Below, piece after piece: positions 46,086 through 49,702 of a DNA stretch of 49,702 nt; the first letter of the stretch is position 1, and each line of letters opens with the position of its first letter. The stretch comes from Piscirickettsiaceae bacterium (GTDB taxonomy: Bacteria > Pseudomonadota > Gammaproteobacteria > Nitrosococcales > Methylophagaceae), in assembly GCA_024685995.1 (NCBI GenBank), contig JAIBDY010000013.1, positions 1 to 49,702 on the forward strand, written 5' to 3'. The position numbers were made by a program, and so were the translations under genes. The notes beneath the pieces were generated by a model. It was not told where the DNA came from and made no database searches. It worked only from the letters and a program-made list of their open reading frames with translations.

Positions 46086-48403
46086 GAGGCATCCTCCTTC
46101 AGATCGGTATCAAAATGGTCAACGGCAATAATTTGTTCCCTCGCAGCTCTAGCGGTGGTGACGATCTGATATTCATTCTCGGTAATCAAGCCGATCTCTA
46201 AGGCGTCATCGATAGCATCTATGGCGGATTGTCTAATCCTTTTTTCAATGGGTTCTGCGGCAACACATTGCGCCAAGGCAGATTCTAATTGTGCTAAAGG
46301 ATCAGATGGGTTTTGTGGCTGGTGGATACCGGCGATAAGGCGCTCACGTACTTCACTGGGTTGCATTAGCATTGCCGCAATTGTATGACTTAAGTCATCG
46401 CTAGGGGCTTTATAACGAGGGCCCAATGGGAAAATAATGAGCCGTAATACGCCAGCGAGGGTGCGATTAGGAAAATTATCCACCACCCCAACCAAGGCTT
46501 GCTGTGCTTGATAAATAGCATGCGTACATGCCCATTCAGCAAGCGGTTGATCGTCATCAGATTGCTGATGCTGAAAGTGGCGCAATGTACAGCTGGCAAG
46601 ATAAAGCTGACTTAACACATCGCCGAGGCGCGCTGACAGGGACTCTTTACGTTTTAAAGCGCCGCCGAGCAAGGCTAGGCTGAAATCCGTCGCCACCGCC
46701 AAAGCAGCGCTGAGATGGTTGAGCTGTTGATAATAAGTTGTCAACGGCGAATGAGGTGCTTGGCTACCACGACCTTTCGACACTGAAAAGGCAAAACTCC
46801 GACCTATATTGCCGACGGTATAACGCGCATGTTGTATTAAAAGCTGATCGAGTTCACCGACAGCTTGTGTCTTGTCATCAAGCGCTAGCACGGCCATTTC
46901 CTGAATAACATAAGGGTGAGATCGGATTGACCCCTGACCAAAAATAATCAGATTACGAGTCAGAATATTTGCACCTTCCACCGTGATACTAATCGGAATC
47001 GCTTGGTAGGCGTGCGCCAACACATTTTTGGGGCCAAAACAAATACTTTTACCACCATGAATATCCATCGCATCGTTAATGATATGACGCATGGTTTCGG
47101 TTAAATGATATTTAGAAATCGCTGACAATACGGCCGGGCGTTCACCGTCGGTAACCGCTTGCGCCGTGGTGATCCTAGTGGCATCAATCATATAAGTCAG
47201 TGCCGCCATACGAGCCAATATATCGGCCACACCTTCAAACCGGCCAATAGGCAGATGAAATTGCTCGCGAATGCGGCTATAAGCCGACGTGGTTTGGCAG
47301 GCTAATTTTGCCGCACCACCACTTAAAGCGGGTAATGAAATCGACCGGCCCGCAGCGAGCGACTCCATCAACATGCGCCAGCCCTTACCAGCTTGTTCAA
47401 CGCCACCAATAATCCAATCTAATGGGATGAAAACATCTTTGCCCCAATTGGGACCATTTTGAAAGGCCATTGCCATCGGCCAGTGTCGACGACCAATCTC
47501 AACGCCTTCTGTATCGGTCGGGATGAGGGCTAGCGTGATACCAACATCTTCGATATCACCTATCAAATGTTCTGGATCATAAAGATGGAAAGCCAAGCCG
47601 AGCAAGGTCGCGACTGGGCCTAAAGTGATATAGCGTTTTTCCCAATTTAATAAGATACCGTCAATCGTTTCCCCTTTGAACTCGCGACGACAGACAATAC
47701 CGGTGTCCGGTAAATTGCTGGCATCACTACCGGCTTGGGGGCCGGTTAAGGCAAAACAAGGTAATTCTTCACCACTGGCCAAGCGAGGCAAGTAGTAGTC
47801 CTTTTGTGCCTGTGTACCATAATGGAGCAATAATTCAGCAGGCCCCAAGGAGTTAGGCACCATGACGGTGACAGCGGCCGTTAAGCTGCGGCTAGCGACT
47901 TTCATCACCATTTGTGAATGGGCGAGTGGTGAAAAGCCTAGGCCGCCGTATTCTTTAGGAATAATCAGACCGAAAAAGCGTTGTTCTTTAAGGTACGACC
48001 AGATCTGTGGCGGTAAATCGTGTTCATAATGGGTAATATTCCAATCATTCAGTTGAATACATAAGTTTTCTGTTGGGCCATCCAGAAAATCATGTTCTTC
48101 TCGGCTCAATTGGTGGCGAGCACTGTTTAATAGGCGTTGCCAATTGGGTTTACCGCTAAAGAGTTCGCCATCCCACCATACCGTGCCGGATTCTAAGGCT
48201 TCACGCTCGGTATCAGACAAAGCCGGCATCGCTTGTTGGAAAGCCGCTAAAATAGGCTTGATGACGATTCTCTGGCGATATGATGTGATGAGCAATGGTG
48301 TGATGAGTAAGATAAGAACAAAGATTGCAGAGAATAGGTAACCACACAACAGCAATATGAGTGCAATGATGAGTAGTAACGGAAAGATCCATAATCGTTT
48401 CAT
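46082..48403 (-). CDS. fadE: Membrane-associated acyl-CoA dehydrogenase FadE
   Basis: 773-residue FAD enzyme introducing the trans-2 double bond in acyl-CoA. Two N-terminal hydrophobic helices (about 4-42) are followed by the ACAD core: IIPKEYGGLGFSPLAHS, FALTGPQAGSDASNLPDTG, ITLGPVATLLGLAF, IHGGKSICFGPKN, VEGANILTRNLIIFGQG. The long C-terminal domain is typical of gammaproteobacterial FadE. AAGGAG precedes the start; one base separates it from the upstream gene. It is the first enzyme of the operon's oxidation cycle. Confidence 0.94.
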   Translation of the reverse strand: MKRLWIFPLLLIIALILLLCGYLFSAIFVLILLITPLLITSYRQRIVIKPILAAFQQAMPALSDTEREALESGTVWWDGELFSGKPNWQRLLNSARHQLSREEHDFLDGPTENLCIQLNDWNITHYEHDLPPQIWSYLKEQRFFGLIIPKEYGGLGFSPLAHSQMVMKVASRSLTAAVTVMVPNSLGPAELLLHYGTQAQKDYYLPRLASGEELPCFALTGPQAGSDASNLPDTGIVCRREFKGETIDGILLNWEKRYITLGPVATLLGLAFHLYDPEHLIGDIEDVGITLALIPTDTEGVEIGRRHWPMAMAFQNGPNWGKDVFIPLDWIIGGVEQAGKGWRMLMESLAAGRSISLPALSGGAAKLACQTTSAYSRIREQFHLPIGRFEGVADILARMAALTYMIDATRITTAQAVTDGERPAVLSAISKYHLTETMRHIINDAMDIHGGKSICFGPKNVLAHAYQAIPISITVEGANILTRNLIIFGQGSIRSHPYVIQEMAVLALDDKTQAVGELDQLLIQHARYTVGNIGRSFAFSVSKGRGSQAPHSPLTTYYQQLNHLSAALAVATDFSLALLGGALKRKESLSARLGDVLSQLYLASCTLRHFQHQQSDDDQPLAEWACTHAIYQAQQALVGVVDNFPNRTLAGVLRLIIFPLGPRYKAPSDDLSHTIAAMLMQPSEVRERLIAGIHQPQNPSDPLAQLESALAQCVAAEPIEKRIRQSAIDAIDDALEIGLITENEYQIVTTARAAREQIIAVDHFDTDLKEDAS

Positions 48404-48404
48404 A

Positions 48405-49283
48405 TCAAGCTCCTTGTCGTATCACCTGCTCGTCTTTATTGGTGTCATCACCAGTATTGGCTAATGGTATCGCGCAATCCCCTTGCGCGTTACAAATAAA
48501 ACCTTCTTCATCCCAAGGTAAATTACGATATGCAGCAACCTCATCGAGCCCGATAAATGGATATTTGATGATGTCAAAGTAAGGTGAATAATCGAAGTCT
48601 CGAGGGATATATAGCTTGGTATTACGTCTATAAAAGCGTAAACCTTGTTCGGTGTGCTCAATAACAGGTAATACCGGATAGTTAACAGAAACAAAGGCCT
48701 CGGCTAACATCGAAGAACAAATGGTTTTTGTTGAATCACCAGCATGGTAGCGAAACAAACTGGAACGCCAGCGGCGGGGAATGAGGTTGTAAGGCAGTAA
48801 AAACCGAGCTAAATCAAATAATTGGCGCGTGTGGTATTGGTAACCCAGTTTATTCAAGGTGTGTTGAATCACAGCATTCCTGTCTTGCAAAGTGAGGCTT
48901 CTAGGACGGCAGATACGAAGGTGGTCATCTTTGTATTTTTGCAATGGCATGACAATCGTACCTTGACCCAATACCGCCTCGATAATCAAATGGGTATGCG
49001 GCGTAATGGCATATTGGCTGAGCGATGTAGGCGCAATGCCCGCCGAATTAAGTTGGTGGTAATTACCCAAATAGAGCATAGAATGTGTCCAAGGGCTCTG
49101 AGTGATCAGCTTGATGATATTACTGACACGACTACAGCCCTCGACCAAAATAATATCGCCAGGTTTGAGCTCGTCGCACAGCCGATCATAATTGGTCAGC
49201 GATGTGAAGTTAACGGGGCGCTCGGGCTCATAAGTTAGCCATGCAATAAACTTTCGAGTTATCCATTTCCCTAAAGAAAACAT
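48405..49283 (-). CDS. YiiX/YebB-like NlpC/P60 superfamily protein heading the beta-oxidation operon
   Basis: 292-residue protein with a permuted papain-like fold. His67 in SPWTHSMLYLG and Cys189 in TKTICSSMLAEAF are the likely catalytic pair (Cys after His, as in permuted NlpC/P60 proteins). There is no signal peptide, but the N-terminus MFSLGKWITRKFIAWL is amphipathic and could lie on the membrane. Lipid-directed acyl hydrolase or acyltransferase roles are known in this superfamily (LRAT-like), and the location immediately before fadE suggests a lipid substrate here. A very strong AGGAGG site precedes the ATG. Confidence 0.75.
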   Translation of the reverse strand: MFSLGKWITRKFIAWLTYEPERPVNFTSLTNYDRLCDELKPGDIILVEGCSRVSNIIKLITQSPWTHSMLYLGNYHQLNSAGIAPTSLSQYAITPHTHLIIEAVLGQGTIVMPLQKYKDDHLRICRPRSLTLQDRNAVIQHTLNKLGYQYHTRQLFDLARFLLPYNLIPRRWRSSLFRYHAGDSTKTICSSMLAEAFVSVNYPVLPVIEHTEQGLRFYRRNTKLYIPRDFDYSPYFDIIKYPFIGLDEVAAYRNLPWDEEGFICNAQGDCAIPLANTGDDTNKDEQVIRQGA

Positions 49284-49302
49284 GAGACCTCCTAGATTAC
49301 CG

Positions 49303-49320
49303 AGTCTAATACCTTAGACT
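49303..49320. promoter_or_regulatory. Perfect 18-bp dyad, candidate operator of the beta-oxidation operon
   Basis: AGTCTAA-TACC-TTAGACT is a 7+4+7 inverted repeat, 20 bp before the start of the first operon gene. Position and symmetry fit a dimeric repressor of TetR or FadR type. The same sequence was not noticed elsewhere in the window. Confidence 0.55.
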
Positions 49321-49397
49321 ACGAATAGGAGAGAAAGTTACGGTGGGTCAGTTTATAGGTGTTAGTCTCGGTGTATGGCGAGAAGAGTGACCAGCAA

Positions 49398-49702
49398 TCA
49401 TTGACCGCCTAAAAAACCTTGTTGACGCCAAGCTTCATAGCTAATGATAGCAACCGAATTGGATAAATTTAGGCTACGATTCGATGCCTGCATCGGAATT
49501 CGGATTCTTTGCTCTGTCGGAACGCTCTCGATAATCGTCTCTGGTAGCCCTGAGGTTTCAGAACCAAACAGCAATACATCCCCAGCTTGATAGTTAACTT
49601 GATGATAAGCTTGCGAGCCTTTGGTAGTACATGCAAAGATCCGATGCTCACCCATGATGCTCAGGAAATGTTCGTAATCTGTATAGCGACTGACATTTGT
49701 CA
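49398..49702 (-). CDS. trmL: tRNA (cytidine(34)-2'-O)-methyltransferase TrmL, 5' end outside the window
   Basis: SPOUT-fold enzyme methylating the wobble ribose of certain leucine tRNAs. The frame is open to the right edge, so roughly the first third is missing; about 100 residues are present. The SPOUT signatures are [55 protein letters not shown] and a C-terminal GFLGG, all close to E. coli TrmL. The apparent Met at 49655 is internal. Confidence 0.92.
   Translation of the reverse strand, partial: TNVSRYTDYEHFLSIMGEHRIFACTTKGSQAYHQVNYQAGDVLLFGSETSGLPETIIESVPTEQRIRIPMQASNRSLNLSNSVAIISYEAWRQQGFLGGQ

Overview
The window (about 49.7 kb) is a dense, mid-GC segment of a gammaproteobacterial chromosome. 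Diagnostic gene orders are recF-gyrB, yibN-grxC-secB-gpsA, gpmI-envC-ctpA, rpsU-yqeY-dnaG-rpoD and lexA-dinB. A four-gene cluster for tetrahydromethanopterin/methanofuran-type cofactors, an AlkB-like membrane hydroxylase and a complete beta-oxidation operon point to an organism that handles one-carbon units and also aliphatic or other hydrophobic substrates. This fits the Methylophaga/Cycloclasticus neighbourhood, but that placement is inference from gene content only.

Layout. 1-4.8 kb: end of recF, gyrB, and a convergent type II NADH dehydrogenase. 4.9-8.2 kb: overlapping operon of a DmrB-like flavoprotein, a dihydropteroate-synthase-like protein, a DUF447 protein and MfnB. 8.2-14.3 kb: accessory block with an AlkB-like hydroxylase, a 67-residue two-helix membrane protein, and two tandem copies of a two-gene module of glutathione-S-transferase-like proteins. 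14.4-19.1 kb (minus strand): yajL, ctpA, envC, gpmI. 19.3-21.6 kb: yibN, grxC, secB, gpsA. 21.6-26 kb: midA-like methyltransferase, folM, folK, folB, plsY, tsaD. 26-30.6 kb: macromolecular-synthesis operon and a tRNA with anticodon CAT. 30.9-33.7 kb: ANTAR RNA-binding regulator overlapping a MASE1-PAS-GGDEF diguanylate cyclase. 33.8-36.9 kb: ThDP enzyme plus aldehyde dehydrogenase. 37-40.5 kb: lexA, a DinB-like polymerase, mltD. 40.5-49.3 kb (minus strand): translationally coupled fatty-acid degradation operon headed by a YiiX-like NlpC/P60 protein. The window closes inside trmL.

The most interesting part is 8.2-14.3 kb. The promoter regions of the hydroxylase gene and of the first GST-like pair are diverged copies of one another. 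Both carry a short TTAA-centred core (about RGGTTAAAA) repeated at exactly 25-bp intervals, four times before the hydroxylase gene and five times before the GST gene. This looks like one shared, phased operator array and ties the hydroxylase to the GST-like proteins. The hydroxylase has a diverged last histidine box (Gln for the first His of HxxHH). The first GST-like protein of each pair has a short hydrophobic-plus-polylysine N-terminus that could hold it at the membrane. Together these suggest a membrane oxidation system whose reactive product is passed to paired GST-like proteins; substrate and chemistry are unknown.
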